From positions 38,761,934 through 38,825,933 of the forward strand of contig CM055819.1 in NCBI GenBank assembly GCA_029582265.1: DNA of 64,000 nucleotides, written 5' to 3'. The notes beneath the pieces were generated by a model. The model saw nothing but the letters and a program-made list of their open reading frames with translations, was not told the origin of the DNA and did not search any database. Below, piece by piece: positions 19,649 to 31,600 of this stretch (positions are counted from its first letter, which is position 1; each line of letters starts with the position of its first letter). The stretch comes from Zoroaster sp. YZ-2022 (lineage: Eukaryota; Echinodermata; Asteroidea; Forcipulatida; Zoroasteridae). The translations under genes and the position numbers were made by a program.

Positions 19649-22600
19649 GTGAGTTGGTTTTAAATAATAGTAGCTTATATTTGATCAATGGACAGACACA
19701 ATCACATGTAACATAGCTTCTGTACATCAGAAGCAATGTGCATGAGAAACGTATGTAAACATGACATCATGTGTGTACTGTAGTATGAAGCACACGGTAC
19801 TTGATACGATAGCTTTTACCTATACTAATAGCTTTGTTCCACACGCTGGATCTCTTTGGAATTCCTTGCCTGGTGCATGTTTCCCTTCATCCTACGATCT
19901 ATCCTGTTTCAAGAGGAATCTCAATTCCCACATTCAGCTCCTCTGAATCTATTTACATTTTGTTTGACTTCTGTTGTAGCACTGTACCTTGAGGAGCTTT
20001 TTAGCCTTGTTCGGGGCGAATATTTGTAACTTTTGTGGCTTGAGCTTATACTACATTTTATCCTTTCTACTTTTGATTTGTTTTAATCCTGCATTAATAC
20101 TTTTTAAATTTTAAAAATGCTTTTGACATTAATTTTTTAATGCTGCTATTTATTTTGTTCAATGTCCTTCCTTAACCCTCCAACTATAGCTGCACTTAAG
20201 TAGCTATAGAGGTCAAAATCAGTCAACTGCTTGTTTTGACTGTTGACCCAAATGTGCACACAGGGACATTTTTGACTGGTTTTTACTGTCATTTTAACAA
20301 CCCTGAACAATACAAGACAATGCTTTTACCAGTCAAAAACGGTTAATAATAATAATAATAATGTGTGGATTTATATAGCGCACGTATCCACCAACTAAGT
20401 GGTGCTCAAGGCGCATTATATTATTATTATCCCTGCTCATAAGGCTCATAAGGCATTCCTGAAACCATCTCAGCTCCCTGGGGAGTATACAACTCAATTG
20501 CTGCCATTTCTAGCGCATATAGAGCAAACCAACTCTGCCTTCACAGGTACCCATTTAACCCCTGGGTGGAGAGAAGCAATTATGATTAAGTGTCTTGCTC
20601 AAGGACACAAGTGTCATGGCCGTGATTCGAACCCACATTATGTTGCTAACACCAGAACTTGAATCCGGTAAGCTAGACCGCTCGGCCACGACACTCCATT
20701 TTGACTCATTTTGACCTGTAAATGTACTTACTACACGTAAGGTTTGACAGTGTTTGACTTTTAACTGCACTAGATATACCTTTGATTGATTTTGATCCTT
20801 GTAGTAGTAGGAGGGTTAATTATTTATAGTGTTAATGCTTTTATTTGTATTTTACCGTGCTTGGTTTTTTGTGCATCTTCAGTTCAATTTTCTTTTTCTT
20901 TTTCTTTGGAATGTCTTGAATGCCGTTTACTTTTGATTTAAGCTTGTTGCATTGTGTTGTATTCAATTACCTTAATTGTCATTGTTTTAATTATTTTATC
21001 TTTATTCAATTGCTGTTTTTTAAATTTAAACCTAGATCAGTTTTACACTTTCTAGCATTTCCTGTTTTATATTTGAGATGTTCAGAATCTTATGTTTTAA
21101 ATGTTCTCTCATAATGTTTTACTTTATTTTAATAATTTGTCCATATTTCTATTTACTGGTTTTATATGTTTATTTAAATTTTTATTGTAGATTGGTTTAA
21201 ACTTTTAATATTGTTTTAATACAGGGCCCTCAAGGAAAGCAGTTTTTTAACTGAGAAGGCTATCCTGTTAAGATAAAGGGCAAATAAACAGCGCTGTAAC
21301 AATGGCTTTGGTTACATAGACAATTAGATGTCTTTAATTTACAATTTCTTTTTTAAACCGATAATTAACATTTGTCATTGAAACATTTTTGTACAAACAA
21401 GTGGAATGTTAATTGCTAGAAGAGTGTATTCCCAGATTGGATAGTTGTGATTCCAGTGTGTTCTCTTCATAATATTCTATTTTGTTCTTAAAGGTGATGG
21501 ACGAGGCAGATCGCATCTTAAACATGGACTTTGAGGCAGAGCTTGATAAGATCTTGAAGGTTATTCCCAAGGAGCGAAACACATATCTCTACTCGGCAAC
21601 CATGACCAAGAAGGTATAGACATGCATTGACATCACAAAGTGAAGGGCTCCCTCTTTCAGAGGCCAAGGTCACTCATTGGTTCATGTATGCACGCAGCCT
21701 TTCAAAGACACTGTATGCTTAGCCTGAAGATCTGATGTCACACTTCGAGGCTCGTGAATTACGCTAGATACTGGCCACGTTCCCAAGATTGAACTTTGAC
21801 CTTGTGCGTGATGATGGGCATCCACGCGTAATATCTCCAGCGATATTTGGATGGCAGAAGTACGCGCGCGCATAGTAGTATTACATTAGCCTCGGCGCAA
21901 CGTTTCCAATGAAATCCCTTGAATGGTACGGTCGGAGCCGATAGGATATAGACAGGCCAGCCAGCCGGCCGGCCTGCCAGCAGGTTAGCTGGTTGGCTGG
22001 TAGACTAGCTGGCTAGTAGACTGACAGCTGGCCGGCTAGCCGGCCTGCCGGCAGGTTAGCTGGTTGGCTGGTAGACTAGCTGGCTAGTAGACTGACTGGT
22101 AAATGAATGAATAGACTGTCTGAGTGAACTTTTTTCTTTTGCCTGTATTCCCACAGGTTGCCAAGCTACAAAGAGCGTCACTGAAAGATCCCATCAAAGT
22201 TGAGGTATCCAGCAAGTACGATACTGTTGAGAAGCTGAAACAATTCTACATATTTATACCAGCTAAATATAAAGTAAGTCATAGCAAATCAGAATTGACA
22301 TAACATCATATGCTTTTTATGAAGTAACATCATGTCACAGTTGGATCAAGGGTGACAAAGAAGGGACGAGAACAACCACCCCCCCAAACAAAAAATTCAA
22401 ATAAAGTAAAATAAATTGATGAAATTTTTGCGTCGGGTGATAAACGTCGGTGTAGGGCAAAATTAAATCAAAAGTAAAATAAAATAAAATAACAAAAATA
22501 CCCAAAAATATACCCCAAAAATTAAAAAGGAAGGGTATCTAGAGGACATTAACTCGAAAGTGAATAAAATGAATTGTAAATATTGAATATGAGTACATTG

Positions 22601-25600
22601 TTAATTTTCCTTGTGTAGTAGCTTAATTTTTGTTTAATTCTTTGATTATTCAGTAATGTTTTGGAGTGTTATTCTACTTTCTAGGATTGCTATTTAGTCT
22701 ACATCCTGAATGAATTAGCGGGAAACAACTTCATGGTATTCTGCAGTACATGTAATAACACACAGCGAGTGGCGCTGATGTTACGCAACCTTGGCATGAC
22801 AGCTATCCCCTTGCACGGACAGATGTCACAGGTAAACTCATTTCCTCTCTTACCAGGTGCGGAATTTCACGGAGGCCATGTTTCCGTGGTTCTTTGCCTT
22901 GGTGCCCCTTCAAAATGTTCACATAGACATTCTGATATTCTAACTGAAGTATCCTTTGCTCGGGTACAGTTGCCTTTTCTCTCCAAAAACATCATCATGA
23001 ATCACACTGGGATAATGTGTAGATATTTTTCTGAAGTACCCGATGTTAAAATTGGGCGTCTGATTTTCATTTTCATTTGAAAAAAAAACAGGATTTCCGA
23101 AGTTGTTTTTGTAACTCTTGTATGTGCGATGCAAATAACAGTGTCCCTTTACTATTATTATTATTATTATTATTAATCATTTCTGGTAATGAAACCAAGG
23201 GATGCCTCAGAAAAGCGCACTTAAGCACTGTAAGCTCGAAAGCCTGAGGAAACCTGTAAACAAGGGCGCTTGCAATGTGAACCAGAAACACCGGGGTAAA
23301 CCCCTTACACTTCCACGATAAGTGTTCTGGGTTCTTTTACGTGCATTACTTAATCTAGTACACGGGACCTACGGCTTAACGTCCCATCCGAAAGATTTTT
23401 GTATAAAGGGCAGGTATAACATTGGCAATTACCTTGTTACTAAATAACCTTATTTTTCTCAGAAAGTTAACTTGATGTAATGTTGATAAAGGTACCATTT
23501 ATCCTGACAAAATATTCTGTCGGAAGGGCTGTCATTTCAGAGAAAGCATGAACAGACATTTGATACATCTTTAATGTATATCATTATTCAAAAAATGTTA
23601 GCATACTTGTAGAAGCAGTTTTGCCAACATTACCAATGTTGTACCTTCCCTTCAATGTATATCTTGATTCAAAGAGAGTAAGCATACTCATAGAAGCAGT
23701 TTTATCAACATTACCAATGTTGTACCTTCCCTTTAATGTATATCTTGATTCAAAGAGAGTTAGCATACTCATAGAAGCAGTTTTGTCAACATTACCAATG
23801 TTGTACCTTCCCTTTAATGTATATCTTGATTCAAAGAGAGTAAGCATACTCATAGAAGCAGTTTTGTCAACATTACCGATATTGTACCTTCCATTCAATG
23901 TATATCTTGATTCAAAGAGAGTAAGCATACTCATAGAAGCAGTTTTGCCAACATTACCAATGCTGTACCTTCCCTTCAATGTATATCTTGATTCAAAGAG
24001 AGTAAGCATACTCATAGAAGCAGTTTTGCCAACATTACCAATGCTGTACCTTCCCTTCAATGTATATATCTTGATTCAAAGAGAGTAAGCATACTCATAT
24101 ATGCAGTTTGCCAACATTACCAATGTTATACCTTCCCTTTAATGTATATCTTGATTCAAAGAGAGTAAGCATACTCATAGAAGGCAGTTTTGCTAACATT
24201 ACCAATGTTTTACCTTCCATTTAAAAGTAATCATGACATTGATAGAATATTTGAGGTTCTCCATGTGGATAAAACATTTGATTTGACTATTAGTGCATGT
24301 TCTGAATTTCATTCTAAAAAGTATATATAAATAAATTATTATTCCTTGGAAATGTGTATTTTCTTTCCATCAACAGTCCAAGAGATTAGGAACACTGAAT
24401 AAGTTCAAAGGGAAGAGTCGCTCTATCTTGATTGCTACTGATGTAGCTAGCAGGTAAGTACTTAAAGGGGCAATATTTTCACAATCAACAGGGCATAGAA
24501 TCAGAGTGCCGAGTTTTAGATTAACTCAGTGACTGAAAATAAAACCCCGCATGATAAGGTCATACTACCGTTGCTGCCTGCATAAATGAGCCAGTCCGTT
24601 TCGGTCACTGTGTTCATCCTAAACTAGGATGTCGATTCCATGCCCTGTTGAAAGTCTGCTCTTATCGTGAGAGAAAGTATTCTATTGGTACACTTCCATT
24701 CTACTGTGTATTATGATGTCGATTCCATGCTCTGTTGAAAGTCTGCTCTGATCGTGATGATAGTGTCTCTTTAAGAGAGAAAGTATTCTATTGGTACACT
24801 TCCATTCTACTGTGTATTATGATGTCGATTCCATGCCCTGTTGAAAGTCTGCTCTGATCGTGATGATAGTGTCTCTTTAAGAGAGAAAGTATTCTATTGG
24901 TACACTTCCATTCTACTGTGTATTATGATGTCGATTCCATGCCCTGTTGAAAGTCTGCTCTGATCGTGATGATAGTGTCTCTTTAAGAGAGAAAGTATTC
25001 TATTGGTACACTTCCATTCTACTGTGTATTATGATGTCGATTCCATGCCCTGTTGAAAGTCTGCTCTGATCGTGATGATAGTGTCTCTTTAAGAGAGAAA
25101 GTATTATATTGGTACACTTCCATTCTACTGTGTATTATGATGTCGATTCCATGCTCTGTTGAAAGTCTGCTCTGATCGTGACGATAGTGTCTCTTTAAGA
25201 GAGAAAGTATTCTATTGGTACACTTCCATTCTACTGTGTATTATGATGTCGATTCCATGCCCTGTTGAAAGTCTGCTCTGATCGTGACGATAGTGTCTCT
25301 TTAAGAGAGAAAGTATTCTATTGGTACACTTCCATTCTACTGTGTATTATGATGTCGATTCCATGCCCTGTTGAAAGTCTGCTCTGATCGTGACGATAGT
25401 GTCTCTTTAAGAGAGAAAGTATTCTATTGGTACACTTCCATTCTACTGTGTATTATGATGTCGATTCCATGCTCTGTTGAAAGTCTGCTCTGATCGTGAT
25501 GATAGTGTCTCTTTAAGAGAGAAAGTATTCTATTGGTACACTTCCATTCTACTGTGTATTATGATGTCGATTCCATGCTCTGTTGAAAGTCTGCTCTGAT

Positions 25601-28600
25601 CGTGATGATAGTGTCCCTTTAAGAGAGAAAGTATTCTATTGGTACACTTCCATTCTACTGTGTATTATGATGTCGATTCCATGCTCTGTTGAAAGTCTGC
25701 TCTGATCGTGATGATAGTGTCCCTTTAAGAGAGAAAGTATTATATTGGTACACTTCCATTCTACTGTGTATTATGATGTCGATTCCATGCCCTGTTGAAA
25801 GTCTGCTCTGATCGTGATGATAGTGTCTCTTTAAGAGAGAAAGTATTCTATTGGTACACTTCCATTCTACTGTGTATTATGATGTCGATTCCATGCCCTG
25901 TTGAAAGTCTGCTCTGATCGTGATGATAGTGTCTCTTTAAGAGAGAAAGTATTATATTGGTACACTTCCATTCTACTGTGTATTATGATGTCGATTCCAT
26001 GCCCTGTTGAAAGTCTGCTCTGATCGTGACGATAGTGTCTCTTTAAGAGAGAAAGTATTCTATTGGTACACTTCCATTCTACTGTGTATTATGATGTCGA
26101 TTGTTTTTATTATAAATAAACATAAGGTTTATTTAGCCCTAAACATATCTCACGATATGCAAGAACGTTAATTCTATCACCGTGGACAAATGGATTAAAA
26201 CTATTCCAAGAAGTGCGTAGAATGAGAGTGACGACTAATTATAAAGATTCAGACTTTGTCAAACTCGGCACGAAAGGAAGAAAACTTATACAAAAAAAAT
26301 ATAGAGGGTTGTGGATGCTAGATGTGTTGTATGATTTATTATAAGAATTTTTTTAAAAACCGATTAAGAAGGTTAAAAAAATGATTGGAAAATGATAATA
26401 AAATACATTATTTTTAAGTTGCAGGTATTTATTTCTGAATAACATAAAACATATATGACATGGGGTCAAGAAAAAAAATTAAAAAAAATTGATGTTTATA
26501 TTGATTAAAAAAGAGTTACGAAACGAAATTGATACAATTGTGTTATTAGTAAAAGTAATACAAATGTTGATGAAGTTTATATAAAGATAAAACAGAGTAA
26601 GAGTGGGTACCAGTTAGTGTTGGTAAATGAAACTACATGTACAACAAGAATTAAATGAAAGGTAATAGAAGAATGGTGTGATTGCTAGTTGGTATAGTGA
26701 CGATGAACAGTGTATAGAGGGCGCGCACGCAGTAAACATTATGTTGTATTGACTGTGTGTGTACACGTACACATAACCACTTGTATGCAGGATGCATAGT
26801 ACAAACGTCGCGCGCGGTCAATAAACTATATGACACACTAAATAATGGACAAGATGTACCAGTATGAAGTACCATAAAAATGGCTAAAAGTACAAAAATA
26901 AAAAACTACCAAGACGAGCAATTAAAACGGCGATAGTTTAAAGAAAAGGATAATATATGAAAATTTAAACAAACTTAGTGAAATCAATGTGAACCGACGA
27001 CGATGAAATGTAGAGACGAACTAGCCTAGTACCGTAGTACTACAGTAGTAACTAGTACAACAAGATGGAAGCAGAAGGGGGCAATGGTGGACAGCGAATT
27101 AATACACTGAAATAACGGGACATGAGGAAGCCGTGAATGCCAGCACATGGAGGGTGAAAGGGTAAGCGAAAGAAAACAAGATGTATTAAAGGAAAAAGTC
27201 GACAACAAATATAAACTAAAAACACTAGAGGTCATTACTAAGTTATTAAAGTACCTTAAAAGATAATGAAAAAGAGGAGACGTTGAAGTGTATTGATATA
27301 TGTATTATGTGAAACAGTTTAATTAAGCCAAGTGATTAATCACAATTTAGGGATTAAAGTAAAATTATCAAAAACTTAGAATATTACGTTGGACTAAGAA
27401 ACATTAAATTTATTAAGACTAAAGCTAATAATAAATATAAAATAATTGTTTGAAAATAAAATAAAATAAAAGAAATTATAAGAAAAAGACTACTAAATTA
27501 TTTATAAATTTATTCACAGATGGAGTAGCGATGGACAAGTGTAATGTCATGGACGACGTGTGTGATATATGAAAATAATTTAGCTGTAGTGAACTTATGG
27601 AGAACAGTATATAAGACAAATGCTGTAGTGAACTTATGGAGAACAGTATACAAGACAAGTGCTGTAGTGAACTTATGGAGAACAGTATACAAGACAAATA
27701 TAGCGGTAATGAAAGGCAAAACGGTCATGTGTAAAATGCGAGGAGGAAAAACAACAGTCAGGCTCAGTGATTGAAAAATTTATAAAGAACTGAATGATGA
27801 TGGAAAACATGGAAAATTACATGTTGATTGTGATACAACAATTAGGCCCTAATTATTCAGGAAGTACAGGATGTATCAAAAATTGTGACGAGAAAAAATG
27901 AAAAGTAATATGAGAAAAACGCCTAAGGAAAAAATGCATGGATGGAAATATAATGTGATACTGGACAGATAAAGGAAACAATACATGGATGATGCAAAAA
28001 GTAAGTCTAATAATTTAAGGTTTGAAAGAGTAGATTTTCTTATGAAGTTTGCTACTAGTACAAAACAGTTGTTTAAGTTTGATATCATTAGATGAAACTA
28101 TAAACATAGAAAAACGGTTCTTGATAAGATGTTTGTATTTGTTAATAACCTTACGAGCATAGAAACTATTATTACTGGTTTTGTTAAACTTAACAGTAAA
28201 AAAAATAGGTTTAACGTTACAATTAGACAAAAAAGGTTTGCGGGAAAAAGTATGATATTTAAGCTTAAAACTGTTAATAAAAGACCTATGAAAACCGCAT
28301 TTGAGGAGTCTAATTGAAAATAGTTTTAAGATATGGTTATATTCGTGGATACAGGATGAGTGGGTTTTATAACGATGATATTCACCTTTAATAATGCTAG
28401 AAAAATAATTGGGGTTGTGATTGGAAGTGAAATTAATATAACTGAATTTTTGGAATGGTTTCTGATAAATAAAGAAATTTAATTTATTATTTAAAAGAGT
28501 AAAATGATCAACAGAGAGCTGGAGGTCTAAAAAATTAATGGTTTTATTATTAATAGTAAAAGTGATTGGTATAGATTTAGGGTAAACAGAGGTGAGGGCA

Positions 28601-31600
28601 TTAATGACATATTTATGGCTAAAATTAATAGAGTTACGAGTGATTAAAAGACCATCATCAATATACCTGACAAAAATAAGTAAATTAGGGTTGTTGAAAT
28701 TTTTGAAAAAAAGAAATTCTCTGTAAGCTAAAATTAAGTTAGCAATTTGTGCTGAGTGATAGCTACCCATTTGAACACCGATATTTTGTTTAAAAGAAAA
28801 TTACCTACTGAAAAATTGCTATATTTACAAGTGAATTTATAAAGTTTGAAAAAATAATTTAAAAATTCAAAAGGGTAATCACAAATTGAAGTAACCTTAA
28901 AAAGAGTATCATGGATGTCACATGGAGTAATATTGGTGTAAAGACTTTCAAAATCAAAAGAAATGAGGGAAATGTCATCAAAATAATTAATGTCTAAGGT
29001 CTTGATTTGGTCGATAAGTTGATTAGAACTATTAATGATAGGCCAGGGAAAGTTAAATTCTGTAAATTTATCTTCAAACCTGCTTTAAAGAATATCTAAA
29101 TAAAAACCAAGTGCTTTAGAAATAGGGAGGTAATCCAACTATGAGCAGTAATAATGGGACGACCTTAAGTTTTGATTCGTTAGATGGACAAGGTGGAGAG
29201 TTTAATTTGTGAACTTTTGGGAGAATATCCATAGAAGGGACTTTAATTATTTTAGTTTTAAGGAAGGATGTTATTTCTTTGAAGTCTGAATCTGCTGCTT
29301 TAGGAAGATCGTTGTCTGTAAATAATGAGTTGATGTCTTGTTTGGCTGATGTTATGAGAGTAGTGACGATGTTAGTGTTAAAACGACCTAAAGATGTGTA
29401 TGTGCTGCAGTTAATTTGTCTCTTATATTCATTTATGTACCATGATGTGTTGCAAATGCATAAGCCCATATTTTTGTCGGAGATTCTAATAATGATGTCT
29501 TTATTACTGGAAAGATGTTGAATGTCTTTAATATCTTGTAATGTAACGTTATGAAGGCGATTGGGATTTAATTTTAAAACGTTATGTGGAATATTCATTG
29601 ATTCTTCTAGTGTTGCCTGGATGTAACTGAATGTGTTATTATATATTTTGGGATGACAGAGAAGTGAGTTGAGATGTTTATTAGTATATTTCTTGTTAAG
29701 TCTGAAATTAAAATGGTAATCTGTGGATGGTTTGTAGGTATGCGAATGAGATATTTCTTTAGATGCTAGTTTTTTTTAGAGAGGAGGATTGATTTGTGTA
29801 GTGTAAGTTTAGCAGATTCAGAGTCTTCGGAAGGGTTAGTGGGGATGAAGGATGGACCTTTATTGATAATTTGTTGGATACGTTTGGGGATGTTAATTGA
29901 AGTAAAATTATGAAAATTAGGTGAATTATTAGAGATTTCATTGATGATGATTTTATCGATGGCTTGATTTCTAAGGGACGAGAGTTTAGAAATTAAAAAT
30001 TCATTGTGAATTAATTTACGTTGGTTAATTAAGGCAATAGTTAAATGATAATTAAGAGATAATGAACGAAGGCGTGAATGACGATTCAGTGGTTTAGATG
30101 AATTAAGGAAATCAATTTCAGAAATAAAATGTAATTCTAAGTTATTGGAAATATTATCAAGGTTGACTTTGGCATTATTAATTAATTTATTTAAATTGTC
30201 GATACCTAAACTGAGGTTATTAGGGTGATGATTATAGTTTGGTGTGTTTTCTATGACATTGATAATTTGATTAAAATTAAGTTGAAGTTTATGGAGTTTT
30301 GGTATGAATTCATCTAAAATTAAACAATATTTATTAGTCTGATTGATATAATTTTGAAAATAATTTTTAGAACGAGAAGCCAAAGTTTTCCATTTATTGA
30401 AGTTATGACATTTTTTGATTTTATCAAAAATAATTTTACTGGGGCGAGATGATGGCATAATGAAAGGATAACAATAAATGATATAAAATATGAAAATTAC
30501 TTTTACCAAGGAAACATTTATTTAAAAATTCTTTGAAATAAAGTATACACAAACTAAGGAGGTCGTCAAGCCAAGTTGTTACTGTCGGAAGCTGGATGCC
30601 CTAAGACCTTCCAAAAGGTAGCAACAAGGCATAAGACGATAATAAAAAAAAATTTAAAGGGGGTTGAGTAACCAATAATATAATTACTGAAGAGCTTAGG
30701 GTTGTGGCAATAAGTTGAATAATCAAGTGGACAATCAAGTAGAGTAGATTATACCAACTGGCGCTATGTAGGATGTATGAAGAGACAACGTAGAAAAACT
30801 AAGTTGATGAATTGATCTGGGTGTATAATTAAAATCATAATTGGTGATGAAGGAAAAGGAAAAATAAAGGAGAAAAAATAAGAAATTGTGGATTTATGTA
30901 AAAGTGGATTAATGTAAAATGAAATAAGACAGAAAAACATATACATTTTTAAATGTTATTAACGAAAATAGTAAGGGTTAAGAGTATGTAAAAGCCGGCA
31001 ATAAGAGTTCTTAAACAGCCTTTTTTTAATTTAATTTTAATTTTAATTTTTAAGGAAAAATAGCATGACTCGTCAGGTGCAGTATGCTATATAGGCTATA
31101 GGCAGGTTTCGTCTCATGAGACTGCACGACCTGCCTTGTTAAGTACTCTTTTAAGTATTAGTAGGGAAATGAATAAAATTATATATAAAAGAAAAACAAA
31201 CAAATAATAATAAAAATAATAATAAAAAAATCTCACCTATTTTGTGACGAAAATTAAAATATGGATGAGGAACTAGGAGGGTCTATCAATTAACGTTGAT
31301 GCATCTGAAAATTGATAAAATAATTTTTTGTTGACGGAATGCAGTAAAGTTAAAAGTTTTTTTATTTTTTATTTTTATATAAGATGGAGGTAGGCCTAAA
31401 TAAAATCAATTTTATTTTTTAAACAATTTTTTCATAAATATGAACTTACCGTAAGATGAATAAACAAAGTCAGTAGAAATATGATGACAAACAGGAACAA
31501 AGGATAACAGAATAATGTAGAAATATGATGTAGTAATGTAACAAAATTTATGAAGTAGAAAAATACGTCTACTGCGTTTGAAGGTAAATAGTGTAATAAT

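Noticed and set aside
20640..20699. Functional tRNA-Leu/Ser gene
   Set aside because: The tRNA-like head is continuous with a SINE body and (ATT)n tail, and the anticodon arm is degraded.
23584..24088. 150-codon repetitive frames on both strands
   Set aside because: Produced by an 81-bp tandem unit, a multiple of three; the array is absent in the other arm.
26700..26850. Second hammerhead or terminal repeat at the 3' end of the Penelope-like element
   Set aside because: I looked for the CUGANGA and GAAA boxes and for similarity to 31000-31160 and found none.
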